In this document: positions 46,254-58,287 of the stretch, in pieces | Position numbering within the stretch: position 1 is the first letter of the stretch | Layout: each line of letters starts with the position of its first letter | Source of the DNA: Pyrus communis | Taxonomy: Eukaryota; Streptophyta; Magnoliopsida; Rosales; Rosaceae | DNA: 64,000 nucleotides | Assembly (NCBI RefSeq): GCF_963583255.1 | Contig: NC_084815.1 | Span: 4,157,056-4,221,055 of the forward strand | Direction: 5' to 3' | Notes under the pieces: generated by a model | Database searches by the model: none | The model's input: the letters and a program-made list of their open reading frames with translations, nothing else | Told to the model about the DNA's origin: nothing | Made by a program: the position numbers and the translations under genes

Positions 46254-46432
46254 GAAGATTCTTTTCGGATTCTTTTTATGAGGATCTTGGGAATCTTTTA
46301 ATTATGTCTGTTCATCGTATATCGTATGATTAAAAATTATTTTAAATTAAATATAAATAATAACTCATGAAAATTGATCGTACTATATATGATAAACGGA
46401 CACGATTTGAGGATGCGAGAGATCCTCCGGGG
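46254..46432. mobile_element. small foldback MITE (GAGGATTC family), second copy
   Basis: GAAGATTCTTTTCGGATTC at the left and (reverse) GGAGGATCTCTCGCATCC at the right, with internal ATTATTTTAAATTAAATATA shared with the copy at 16893-17042. It lies just upstream of the probable first exon of the next gene. Confidence 0.55.
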
Positions 46433-46439
46433 GATAAAA

Positions 46440-46675
46440 GAGTTATCGTTCAATTGTGCCAAAGGAAACATAATCGTATTTTACAGTAATCGTTTCTGGT
46501 GACTTTTTCTGAGGATAAAGTAGCAGCGGAATTTGAACCCCAAAAAGTTCAAAATTAGGGTTTAACGAGATAGGAGTCGAACTATCAGGACTAGAGCTTT
46601 GCAGTGATACCCATTGGGAGGAGGCTCTGAGTTCTGCATTCGCCATTGAGGTTCAATTTCCAAAGCAGGACTCTG
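46440..46675 (+). other. probable untranslated first exon of the methyltransferase-like gene
   Basis: Ends GACTCTGG followed by GTAAGTAAAT, a strong donor (46676). The matching acceptor is TATATGCAG at 47273-47281. The start of the exon is not defined. The intron's 3' end is copied in both phytocyanin units. Confidence 0.5.
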
Positions 46676-47455
46676 GGTAAGTAAATTTTGATCTAACCAT
46701 CACGCAAAAGAAACGAATTTGAATTTGAAATTCTGTCGAAATTTCCTTTTACTCCCTTTCCTTTTCCTTTTATGCTTTCAAATTGCCTCTTCTGGGTCGT
46801 CGTTTCTATGATTTGTGCATAGAAGAAATCAGTTATTTTCGGTTTGTTTGGTTTACCAATTTAGTTCTGTGTTTGGTTACTTGGAAAATCGAGGGAAAAT
46901 CGAGAGAAAGATGATGACTTTTGGCACTTTGGGTTTTATAATCTTGTTTTCTTTCAGGTTCTGAAATGTGAAACAAATGAACATTTGTTGTTGGGTTATT
47001 TGTTTGAAGAAAGTTAATTATTGTTGCAAGAGAATTCCGATTCGATAAGAGGTAATCTCCGTCGGATACCGGTATAGGGGTTTGAGGCTGTGTGGAAATT
47101 GATAACAGTGGTAATGCTACTATAGGATCACCTTTTTCGAGTCTGCGGTTTTCGTGTGGTGTTGTTCCTTTCTGTTTAATTGAAATACTGTTGATGTTAT
47201 CTTTTTGAAGTTGAATGATAAGCATTGTAGATGTCAGTTTAAGGACTGTGAGTAATGCTTTCTTCTTGTTCTTATATGCAGGGGTTTTGATCGTAAAGAT
47301 AAGTTTAAGGGTAGCGATAACAAGTTGAACTGAGCTACTTTCGAAATATTAACAGAATCCATTTTGGTCCATCTCTGTTTATCAATAATTAAGCTTCTGA
47401 AGTTTTTCGTTTTACACCAGAAACATCCAAATAGGAAATTCAGTAGTTCTTTGCA

Positions 47456-48582
47456 ATGAATTCTGTTTTCTCATCTCACTCTCTTTTCGTTCCTTTGCCT
47501 AGATGCCAGTTCCTACCTTGTATTCAAACACAACCTCAACATATGGTCATGAACCGTGTTTATCGCTGGAATCATTGTGTCCCTCCTCTTTCTGTTTCAT
47601 TTCCTTTTATTTCACATCATTCTTTGCATACTCGCCAAACACTTTTTGGTGCCACAGCTCCATCAAATGAAGGCGTAGTCTCTGTAATCAACTTCGATGA
47701 TTTTGATGAGAAAGACTGGTCCTTTCTTGATTCAGGTGATTTCAGTTCCGACCAAGATTATAACCTTAAGATTGATCGCATTATATCTGCAGGAGAGATT
47801 GAAGAAACTTCTAGGGTTATGGTTTCAATTGGTTCTGAAGGATTTGTGGATCGGTTGGTTGAATCATCACCCTGCAGTCTCCTGCTTGTTGTCCATGATT
47901 CACTTTTTGTTTTAGCTGGCGTTAAAGAAAAATATGACAAGGTTAAGTGTTGGCAAGGAGAATTGATATATGTACCTGATAAGTGGGCGCCTTTAGATGT
48001 TGTGTTCCTTTATTGCCTTCCAGCCATGCCCTTGAAACTTGACGAAGTGTTTAAAACACTTGCAAGGTGTTTTACACAAGGTGATTTTCATAATATCATC
48101 CGTTTTTCTTTTTGTTCATGCTTGATATACTACTGCTTCTCAGCCTTGATGAAGTGTCATTAATTGCCATAGACTCGTCCTCGCATGTCATTCAGGGCTC
48201 ACCCTGAAAATATACATATTTGCCTGTCTGAATCCATAAATTGAGTGTTTCGTGTTAAAATTAGTAAGTAGAAAATATTTTCGAGAGTGATAAATCTAAC
48301 ATTAGCTGTTAAATTCTTTCAAAATATCACTCTTGATTCTGAGTTGTGGCTGTTTGTTGTATAGGTGCGAGACTGGTTATTAGCCATCCCCAAGGAAGAG
48401 AAGTTTCGGAGCAGCAACGACGACAGTATCCAGATGTTGTAACTTCTGACCTGCCTGAGAAGAGTACTTTAGAGGAAGCGGCAGCCGAACATTCTTTCGA
48501 ATTAACCGAATATGTTGATGAACCTTGTTTTTATCTTGCTGTATTAAAGTTTATTGGGGCAAGAAACGCCCCAATAAACTGA
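47456..48582 (+). CDS. methyltransferase-like plastid protein, exons 47456-48080 and 48365-48582
   Basis: 280 aa from two coding exons; the intron 48081-48364 is GT-AG and splits a Gly codon (G/GT). The N-terminus (1 to about 60) is Ser/His/Phe-rich with few acids, fitting a plastid transit peptide. The rest resembles a class I SAM-methyltransferase fold: VMVSIGSEGF (121-130) where motif I should be, VVHDSLFVLAGVKEKY (145-160), DVVFLYCLPAMPLKLDEVFKTLARC (181-205), ARLVISHP (210-217). Motif I lacks the usual GxGxG, so catalysis is doubtful. I recognise a conserved plant family but know no assigned function. A perfect 12-bp hairpin covers the last codons. A 5'-UTR intron is likely. Confidence 0.75.
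48549..48579 (+). other. perfect 12-bp hairpin immediately before the stop codon
   Basis: GTTTATTGGGGC, 7-nt loop AAGAAAC, GCCCCAATAAAC, then TGA at 48580-48582. It lies within coding sequence (FIGARNAPIN). Confidence 0.85.
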
Positions 48583-48824
48583 TGGTTGATTTGAACTTTG
48601 ACAATTTCATGTGCAAGAAACAGTGGATTCAATTGAAAATTTATAGATTCACACATCGTTTTATTTTTGCAGACTGGTTCTTTTGCCCTACTCCCTGCGT
48701 TCTGTTTCTTTTCGGCCATTGAACCCTCGTGCCGTGCTGAGCAAGTTAGGTAGCTTTCGCTTACCTCTGTTCAAAAATTGGACTCTCGTTGAAGGTCATT
48801 GAACTTGTTTAGTCCGATATTTTT

Positions 48825-49122
48825 GAGTAATGCTATTCATAATATATTTTTGTATTACATTTTCATACCACCTTAGACGGCATTTGATTTGGATAACCAT
48901 ATCATTTGAATTAATCAGATTTTTAAATTTAGTTCATTATTTAATAAACTAATAATTAAGAAAAATTAGTTAATTAAATGATGATTATGGTATACAATGA
49001 GTCTTTCTCCTTCATTTCCTTGGGTTTTGCAAATTTTTCAAACAATATGGCTGTCCATATCAAATGCCAGCTAAGGTGGTATAGAAATGTGGTATAAAAA
49101 CATGGTATGAATAGTATTACTC
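48825..49122. mobile_element. Mutator-like MITE with 75-bp inverted repeats
   Basis: Arms GAGTAATGCTATTCATA to GGCATTTGAT are inverted at the other end (ATCAAATGCC to TATGAATAGTATTACTC). The 9-bp GATATTTTT flanks both sides exactly (48816-48824, 49123-49131). A 9-bp duplication is characteristic of Mutator. Confidence 0.88.
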
Positions 49123-49239
49123 GATATTTTTTTCAAAATTATGTGCCATGACTTACTAAACTTCGAACTTGGAATGAGCATGTAGGAATTAACAATACTT
49201 TTCGTCGTTTGAGTTGTTTGCCAGACTGGTTGCTCAAAA

Positions 49240-49338
49240 ACTTTGGTTTCTAATCCAACCCAGTTTTAGGTTACCTATTGTGTGGTTTAACCGAACTCCT
49301 CTTCCCTTTAATATTGATGTACTCAAAAAAACAAAAAA
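49240..49338 (+). mobile_element. SINE (family S) 3' fragment
   Basis: TTTAGGTTACCTATTGTGTGG, TTAACCGAACTCC, CTTTAATATTGATGTACTC and an A-rich tail match the body and tail of the SINE at 18407-18587. The head is worn. Confidence 0.6.
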
Positions 49339-50043
49339 ATAACCGATTAGAAGTAGAAGGTGCTCCGACACGATCCTTCCGAAACAAAAAACGGATTGCA
49401 ATTAGTTTGATAATGATCTAGTGACGGTACTTCTTTGGCCCGACCAAGGAATCCTTGTATAAGAGGCAAAAGTAATTGTGTACTATTGTCGACCAAAGAT
49501 TTCTCCATGAACAATGGGAATTGGAGTTTAAGTTTGAAGAAGGTGAAGAAGTCCTTGACCAACAACCAATTGAGGAAGATTTATTGAGTCACAGATGGTA
49601 AACAAAATTTCAAGCCATCAAAATTTGATGGGAAAACTCAAAGGATGTGCACTCAAGCCATAACACATAAATTCCTCATCATATAAGCTCCATTATTTTC
49701 ATCATCCCAGAAAATTCTTTTAATAAAATGCTTTAGGAGGTTCAAAATCCTAAAACAAGCTCTAAAATACAGGAGTAAACTTCCATACCAACAAATTCTT
49801 CATTAATTAAAAAAAAACGAAAAAGAAAACTCTTCAAACATTGTAGCACTCTCCCAACCTTTTTCTCTCTACTATAGGAAAAACAAAAATCAATGGGGCA
49901 AATCGAAAAACGGAAAACTATTGAGCTAAAAATTGGAATTTTTCAAAGGAAGATTATTGAGTACCAAGTACCACAAACCTTCATCTCGATATAAGAAGAT
50001 AGGGACTGCATATTCCTCAACAGCCGCCTCACACCTTCTTACC
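49339..50043. other. 3' region of the 1265-aa gene and intergenic DNA
   Basis: No separate gene seen. Minus-strand 3' UTR of the next gene should fall in the right part; no clear polyadenylation site was fixed. Confidence 0.45.
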
Positions 50044-53000
50044 TCAGAAGAATTGAAACCTTATGCCATTACTTGCTGCAAACAGGTTGTATTCTTCAAT
50101 GGTAGCCTCCTTGTAACACGCCTGATCATTCTCAACATGATCCGAACATTTTAAGGGAGAATCCGTAACGGTCTGTTCTTTCGAAGGCATACATCCTGGT
50201 GGATTAGCAACAGGGCCACCATAATGGAATAAGGAAAAGCCATCATTGTTCGTATGTAATTTTCCAGAATTATCATCATGCGCTCTTTCTCCAGTTGGTG
50301 GTGCTTGCCTTGAATGCGCTCCAGATGGATCCACACTCTCTGTACTAGCTTCTTTAGGATAGTCTTGCATACACGGGGTAGATATCTGAGCGTGCTCCTC
50401 TCTGTTGATGACTGGCTGATAAATTGGAACGGGGCCAGGGGTAAACAAGGGAGGTACGTGCTGCACAGGATACTGCATGCAGAAGCCTGAATTTCCATTT
50501 ATACCATACCCAAGAGGACCAGCATATAAGTAATGGTTCGGAAATGTTAGCATTCCATTTGCTGGAGCAGCAGGCCATGAAACTGGACTTTGGTGAAAGT
50601 AACCCATTGTTGAAGGACCTTGAAACACAGGAAACTGTACATTTTGGTTATGCATCGGAGGAAGCATCCCATGATGCTGTGAACCAACATTAACAGCAGA
50701 CAAACCATTATCAAAACTCTGAGCAATTTTTGTTGATGGATTCCCAAAAATGTTACTCCCTGCTCCACTCAGTGAAGGACCAATCGGTGTCCTGGTTTCG
50801 ATAGACTCTCCTTTTGCACTCTGATTATTCTCCATACCAACTTCATGGTCTCGGAAACCATTTGGAATGAATATAGAAGTTTCCTTTCCTCCTGATTGCT
50901 GGCTGGCATCTTCTGAATCTGATGTGGATGAAGATTCCTGATGTCCATGATTTGACGAGGTTGTATTGCTATCTCCCTCACTTAGGCATGACGAGCAGTT
51001 ATCGGAATTAGAAGTACTGCTGACAGTGGGGTCAGAAGTTCCATTTGATGTAGAGTCAATGGAATTAAGTACAGAACCGATAGGGCATAATCCAATCTCC
51101 TCATAAGTGGCTTTTGTTGAGTTGCAAGAATCCTGTGCTCCTGCATGAAATCCACTCTGACAGTTGACATCCATTCCTGTGCTGGATTTTCTTGATTCCT
51201 TCAAGTTATTATCCTCATCAATCTCACCTGCATCTACCCGATCTTCACATGTACCTATATCACCAGGTGACTTCACGATTTTATCTTCATCCTTGAAAGC
51301 AGATGACCTCAAGGTAACATCGGAGTCTGAGTTACTTCTAGGATACATGGGCTCCCAAATTTTCTTGGGATGAACCAAATCTCTACCAGGATTGTCCCCA
51401 TAATTGACTTTGCTTTTGGGTCTTACACAACTATCACGCAAGTCTCCTACTTGGTTATACCTGTTACCACGATAGAATTGCTTGGACATATCTAATGCAG
51501 ATTCTGCCTTACTTGCAGTTTTAGTATCCCATCCCAATCCGGCAGCAGAAACATGGGGCTCTACCTTTGCTCTATATTCAGTGTTTTTGTTACAGCTGCA
51601 AGAATTGAAGTCGTATCTGTCACTCATCCTGTTACTTGGGGAGAGAAACTTCTCAGTAAACTTAGGACCACTATGTCGACCATTGGACTTCGGGCCATTC
51701 ACTCTTAATTGCCTATTTGATCCATTGATGACCCTTGATGGAGTCTCAAAATTATCAGCATTACATCTCGACTCAGATCTACTAACCACAGAAGCACTGT
51801 CTGAAACAGCAGCATATCTGCGTCGGTCAGACCACTTCAAAGATGCATCTAGTTGAGCTTCTCTCCTATATTTTAATCTCCGTCGTGAAAACTTTGATTG
51901 CTCAACTGTAAAAGAACCACTATCACCTCTTCCATTGGTGATTTCACCATCAGGACTATCATAACAGTGGTCTTCACTTTTTGAAATGATAAAATCTTTT
52001 TGGGACTGTTCATCACGTGTCTCAGGAGATCCAGGCCTAGATAGAATCTGATCATCAGCTTCAATAACTGAATCCTTGCAGCTAATGGAACTATTAGGCT
52101 CCTCATCAGCATGTAGTGATGATTCTTCCTTTGAGACAACATCAAGAGCAGGAATTTCATTTACTTCAGAACATTCCATATCTTTGTCTTTTTCTTTCCC
52201 TTTCAACCTCTCCTTTCTTCGCAACTTTTTCTCTCTTTCTTTTGTTCTTCTCCTCTCTTTGCGCTCTTCTTCTTCACGCTTTTCTTTTTCTTCCTCTTCT
52301 AGAAGCTTCATCTGTAGAGAAAAGGTGCAAAGTCATCAGAAGTGTTTCTCCTAAAACGCAAAATGGCTCCTCATTTTTCTACCCAGTATGTTATCTTTGA
52401 ATATATAACAAGGTTTTTACAGCCCGAAATGTAACAAGATTTAAGACCTGCTTTTCAAGAGTAATTATATCTTTGCAGGCAACATGAACTCGCTCTTCCA
52501 GCAGTTTTAGTGCAAGACAAACAAAGATGCTATGTGCATTTTGACGAGCTGTTCCTTCTCTAAATGCTTTTTCCACCTGAAAGATTGGCATTCACAATCA
52601 GACACAGAATACGTATATTACAGTCACACACAACATGCATACTAAGAAATCTGCCAGCAATGCAAGCACACACACATAGTGAGTAGTTTTACAGCATCAT
52701 GCCAACATAACTCCGAACTCCAAAAATCTAAGCATCTCTGCCATGAAGACATTGTGTGCAACATGCAGCCACACTCATTTTCTTTTGCTTTTTATCCTCA
52801 TTTTGGCTAAGTACAACCTAACATTGAATCTTTAACCCTCTCCCCACCGTAGTTGCTCCAAGGAAAACGCAACTTTTAAATACCATTTCCTCAATAGTTA
52901 AATAAAAAGGTTTAAATAGTAACAATTCCGAACTATTGTGATTGCATTCCCTAGGCACCATTGACAACACCACTATTTGACATCATTCCTAGCATAGAAA

Positions 53001-56000
53001 ATATAATTTATCTCTCTTACTTTCCACATTACACCCAGATGTCTTATAGACTGAATTGCATACTACCTAACTGAGGTTTAAGAATACAATATGGTATATG
53101 AAGGATCTTCATTTATGTTAACACAGGTAAACAAACAAAGGAGCTGAGTTTATATAATGAACAACGATAAACTTAACACACAACATCAGCAGACTGAACA
53201 TGCCTGTTCCTTGAAAATAACAGTTGCAGCATCTAGTAGAAATTCTCGAGCAAGTTCAGGACTCTTCGCATGTTTTTGCGGACGGGAGCATTCTCCATCC
53301 AGTTCATTTCCATCTTTGTCCATGGAATCATCATCCTGAAAAACACATTAAATAACAACACTTCTTTAGAACACTTCTTTAGGTCTAACCCCGTAAGATA
53401 AAATATAAATCTCAACTGCCTCTGGAGAACTGAGAACATAAATAATAACACTAAGCCTTTAGGGATCTTAACTACCTCTTCTTCCTCTGCCTCTTCAGCA
53501 TGCTCAAAAAATCTTCTAATACTTTCTCCTCTTGTGATTGTTACATAGCCGTCTCCGACAATAAGCCTACAGTGAACACATTCTTGACCCTTCAATGCAT
53601 GAGCTTTTACAGAAAGCTCGGTGCAACGGCCATCTAGTTTCCAAGCCCTCAGGGTAATGTAGCATGCACTTAAACCACCGAGATCTAGACCATTGACCTT
53701 CACACTCCCATTCATGCCAACATTTTCAAATTCCAGAATGTCTGATTTTCCCTCGCCTGTTCCAACTGCCCACTCAAAATGATGATATGTACCAACAGTG
53801 TCAGCAAAAGTATGGCGCCAATCAGCTTGTACTGTGGCATCAGATACCTGTAATGACAGCAAAAAAGAGATAAAAATGCCAGTCACATCATCCGTACTTA
53901 TCAAAAATTAAAGTGGTTCAACTATCAAAAATTAATTATCTCACTAGTCTGCTCTTGAAAAACTTGGAGAACACAAAAATCACAACAAAAATCAGAGAAA
54001 AGAACAAAATTAAAGAAACAGTTGAGGCCACACCTCATACTGAAATGCGGTGTCTGCAACACAAAACCAATTAGTGCAGCGAGGTTCCCTCCTCAAGCGC
54101 TTCAGCTCCTTTAGCTCCTTGAACTCACGAATCACATTCCTTCTGCAATCTCTGCAAAATCTCTTGCTATCAAACCTGTGACGGGAACATCAAAATCTTA
54201 AGACAACCCAGAATAAAAGTAAATGATGAGGACTTTTAGGATATCCAAACTTAAGGAAGTAATTGCTGCAAACATAACTCTTGACTAGGCAATTTTAGAG
54301 GACCAAATAACGTATAACTGCATGCTATATACAAAACGGCCAGATGTTGCAACATGAAAAGCCACTGGTAGATTAATCTTTCACGCTATTACTTTTTATT
54401 CACCTGCACATATGTTTTGGTGAGGATTTTCAAATACCGTCATAATAGTTACTATGCGCATGAACCCAAATTCAAATGTAATTCAAAGAAAAGAGTATGT
54501 TTTAGGCCTATGTAAAGCCTTCAAGGATGCGTCGGCTAATGATGGGCTGCTATTGTACCAAGTGAACCTACTTTTCTCTTCCCTATTAGCTTCACCAGGC
54601 TGAACATCCTCAATATCATTACTAATCTTGCAGTTCTAATAACCAAAACTTCCTCCACAAACCATAACTAAACATACAGCGCTTCTCTCAACCAGAAAGA
54701 AGAAATACATCACTTCCACTATTTTATATTGAATCTCTTGAGAAAGGGATACATGAATAGCTAAACACCTGTACATGAGCCTCTCAATAAAATCCTCTTC
54801 CTTCATCCTAAGAAGGGACTGTCGAGTTTCTTCTCCAAGTGCTGACCAGAAATCAACCAATGTATCGCAAGAAAGCCTAGCAGTGTGCAATGCACAAGAT
54901 TCTCTTGTTCCATGTCCTCTGCCATAACTTGCCATTCCTTGGCTTATCCAACCCCGACCTCCCCCGCCACATGCATCAGGATAAAGCAACTCACGTTCTC
55001 GTTCTCTTGCACGTGCACTGTCAAATACCTAATTCAAAAAATTAAAAAATTAAAAATTAAAAATTAAAAAAAATCAGCTACTAGAATGAAATTGGCTTGT
55101 ACACCAAAGTCATGAAATAATAAAATTATAACTTACATTTTGAAGTCCCTTGAGAGACTTACAATACAAATAGCAATCAATCAGCGTCAACGACCCCTCA
55201 CGTGTTATGGTTAGACCACCCCAAGGATGGACAGATGGATCTGGTATTTCGTCATGGCACCCATTAGTAATACTTGATCCACCATCGTTTTGATTTTTGG
55301 AGGCCCTTGACCTGTTGCAAGATAGTTGCTCGCATGTTCCCTCCTGCTTCAAAGACTTGCCATACATGACAATCTGAAAAAAACCTTCAAGCAGTAACCC
55401 ATTGCATCTAGAGCAGTACATGTTCTTCCGAGCTTGTTCGAAAAGGGTTTGCTTGTCAATCCTGAGAAGCTTCTGTCGAGCTTGTGGTGATAGATCACTC
55501 CAAAACTACATCAAAGGTATATAGAACTTCATATGAGACTTGTCAGACAACAATGAGTAAAAAAAAAAAGAAACCGAATAATTATAGGTTATTATACAAT
55601 CCATAAATTCCCAAATACGTATTACTACAAGGAACTTCTTATTCAATCCCAACTGCAAACACCATCAAACCAACCACAGTTTTAGGATCAGTAACTGGGA
55701 AATGATATCATTGATCAAGAAACAATGGATGCAACTTTTCTACCTGCAACGTGCTTGCGTCGATGAAAGAGTCTACATGTGTAAGTCTGTGAATACGTTC
55801 TATGTCCAAGCCTGTAAGCGTTACTAACTTACTATAAACTAAGCAATAAAGGTGCACTAAACTTGGTATAACCAGACAGCTTCATTCAGATATCGCGCCT
55901 GGATAATACAAAAACATAAAATTTCTTTCTTTTGTACATACTTTTCTTCCGTTACCACGCATGTGAAGAGCCATTTGGAAACAAAAACATAATGAGAAAC

Positions 56001-56457
56001 ATTCTCCAATAACGGTACACATTACGCAATTATTAACTCAATTACATAATTACAAGATTATATTCTCACTACGGACATATATATACACACACAAACAAGT
56101 AAAGTGGATCTCATTAACAAAACACCGATATTCCGACGAAAATCAGCCCCCCAATGAACAATCAAACAAGTACAAATAGTACAAGATCCAATTCAAACGC
56201 AAAACACCCATTTAATTCGTTGATCAAACACCCATTTAATTCGTTGATCAAACACAATATGAAAAGTAATCCAAATTAATCTCAACCCAAATTTAAAGAA
56301 AAAATCGAATAAATTAAAAAAAATAGAGTACCCTCTGGAGCTGATTGTAGCTAACATCGTCACGATGCTTGGACCAAAATTCGTTGGGCGAAGATAGTGA
56401 GTAAATGGGCGACAACCCATTACTGAATTGGTCATTTCTCTGAGCTAAACCGGGCAT
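50044..56457 (-). CDS. conserved plant protein of unknown function, 8 coding exons, 1265 aa
   Basis: Minus-strand exons: 56457-56332, 55505-55137, 55028-54769, 54175-54034, 53847-53476, 53335-53204, 52576-52448, 52311-50044; all phases join to 3798 nt. Introns are GT-AG except the one after exon 6 (GC-AG at 53203). A module FWSxLxxxxRQxLLR followed by a CX2C pair occurs twice: FWS at 43 with Cys73/Cys76, and FWS at 225 with Cys259/Cys262. A CX4C lies at 286-291, an acidic patch EEAEEEE near 420, and a highly charged Glu/Lys/Arg coiled coil at 511-555. The rest is Ser-rich and Gly/Pro-rich, probably disordered. The paired Cys suggest metal binding. I recognise the family as plant-conserved but cannot assign a function. 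Confidence 0.85.
53201..53206 (-). other. GC donor site of intron 6
   Basis: Minus strand reads CAG then GCATGT (exon ends at 53204). The next exon opens after TTTCAG at 52576 with GTGGAA. Only this pairing keeps the frame EQ-VEKAF; the nearby GT at 53200 would shift it. Confidence 0.7.
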
Positions 56458-56780
56458 ATTTGGTTCAAGCACTCATAGAATTCTCATTCACCGGCTCTTC
56501 CCATCCCAGGCAAGCGTTCGCCGTCCGATTCGGATCCAATCCGATCAAAAATCAAGCATTTAATGAATAAAACAAACGACAATTAATCTGGGGATTATAG
56601 ATCGAGGAGTGGACGGTTCTCGGATCGAAATGAATTGCGTCGGAGGTGAATCGGATTGGGATAGTGGGTTGAATTGAATTGGATTGGATTGGATTGCAGG
56701 GGTGAGAAGTGACAAGGGATTCAGAGAGAAAGTGGGATGCAATGGGGGTTTTGGTTGAGGACGATGAGATTTGGTGCTGC

Positions 56781-56790
56781 GTATATATTT
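56781..56790 (-). promoter_or_regulatory. TATA box of the 1265-aa gene
   Basis: AAATATATAC on the minus strand, about 325 bp upstream of the ATG at 56457, followed by a purine-rich (GAGAGA on plus) leader region. Confidence 0.5.
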
Positions 56791-57090
56791 GGAGAGAGAG
56801 GAGAGGGACAAGGGAAGGCTTTGGTAATGGTAACTTGGTTACCTCTACGAGAGGCGCGGTTAAAACGAAATGAGCCAGAGAAAGAGAGAGAGGGAAATAC
56901 TGTTTTACGTTACAAATTAACAGGATTAAAATTCCAAAATAATTTCATAATTTGATACTTTCTTTTCAATCATCCGTCTGAATAAATTTATATACATTTT
57001 TTTTTTTTGGAGAAGATATAATATAGTTCGATTTTTTTCTGCTTTAGGTATTTAATTTTCATAATTGGACAATATTTGTATAGTATTACA

Positions 57091-57575
57091 TATAGGGCGG
57101 GTTTATATAGCAAAAATTTGCGTTAATAATCCGTAGGTAATCGGTTACTGTTTTCGCTCTTCTTTGTATAACTTTATAAGAAAACCCGAATCAGAAATTG
57201 ATTGGAAGCAATTACAATGAATAAGTTGAGTTTGATTGCCCCCCAATATTCTAGTGTTTCTATTCTTTTCAAATATAAATACATACATGATAGGTTTATT
57301 TAGCGGGAACACGCGCCAAAAAAGAGTAGCTAATTAGTTACTATTCCCGCCGTTCTTTGATATTTTCTTATAAATAATGTGATTCAAAACTTGATTGGAA
57401 ACAATTACGATTAATAACTTGAATTCAAGTAGTTTAGTATTTCTATTCCTTTTTGTACATGAAATTCATATAGGGTGGGTTTATTTAGCAAGGATACGCA
57501 CCTAGAACTAATATGTAATCAATTAATGTTTGCTTTTCTTTGTTATCTTTTCTATAAGAAAATAGGAATATTGGG
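57091..57575. repeat. three tandem ~190-bp units upstream of the 1265-aa gene
   Basis: The phrase ATAGG(GYG)GGTTTATTTAGC begins near 57091, 57290 and 57470. Each is followed by an AATTAGTTACT-like word and TTCTTTGTTATCTTTTCTATAAG at similar spacing. The units are well diverged. Confidence 0.7.
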
Positions 57576-58122
57576 CCTGGGTTCTACAAACTAGGGGTGG
57601 GCAAACGGGTAGAGGAACCGCGGGTAGGGGCGGGTAGTGTATGTTCGAGGCGGGTACGGGCCAGGTCCTTTTTTTTTGGGAACAAACGGGGCGTGGCGGG
57701 TCGGGGCATGGTTATTTACGGGGCGGGCCGGTTCCAAAACCTTAGAAAAACGGGGCCTCGGGCCGGCCCGTTTCATATTATAATCAACGGTCGAGATTGA
57801 ATGATAACCTATCATTCAATCTGAACCGTTAATTTGTAACCTAGGTTTCCAAATCAGTTTCAGACTTCAGTGTTCAGTCTCGATCTCTCCAACACTCCAA
57901 CCCTCTCTCAAATTCGCGATGCCGCTCCTCCGTCCACCTTCTCCGACACGACTCCGGCTAGCCACAAGCAAGCCACACACACAGACAAGCACACGCACCC
58001 TGCTACTCATTCTCTCACTCCTACGCCCCACCTCTCCACCGTCACTCCCTTGAGCCTCGACTCCCTCAACGGCTACTGTCTAGTAGTGTCTACCATCGGC
58101 GTCGAGTTGGCCACCAAGACTT

Positions 58123-58287
58123 TCTGGGGTGGGAAAGTCGAACCTGCTTTCCAGGTTCACCAGGAACGAGTTTAATTCGGAGTCCAAGTCTACCATTGGC
58201 GTCGTCGTCGAGTTCGCCACCAAGACTTTGACCGTTGATTCCAAGCTCATCAAGGCTCAGATTTGGGACACTGTTGGCCAAGAAAGG
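58123..58287 (+). pseudogene. captured Rab (RABA/Rab11-like) GTPase exon
   Basis: Fifty-five codons in one frame read [17 protein letters not shown] (P-loop), SKSTIGV (switch I Thr), [18 protein letters not shown] and WDTVGQER (switch II). The sequence ends at AGAAAG followed by GTGATA, a donor-like site at the same place, after GQER, where plant RABA genes have an intron. Differences are an extra Val-Val after TIGV and Val for Ala in DTAGQ. The residues before the P-loop are scrambled; a second [11 protein letters not shown] copy lies at 58089-58120. A working GTPase is not encoded. Confidence 0.82.

Noticed and set aside
51482..51856. 124-codon plus-strand frame within the large gene
   Set aside because: Antisense shadow of the 755-codon exon 8.
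57870..58175. 101-codon frame over the Rab region as an independent gene
   Set aside because: The Rab-like residues are in another frame; this one crosses the captured, scrambled exon inside a transposon.
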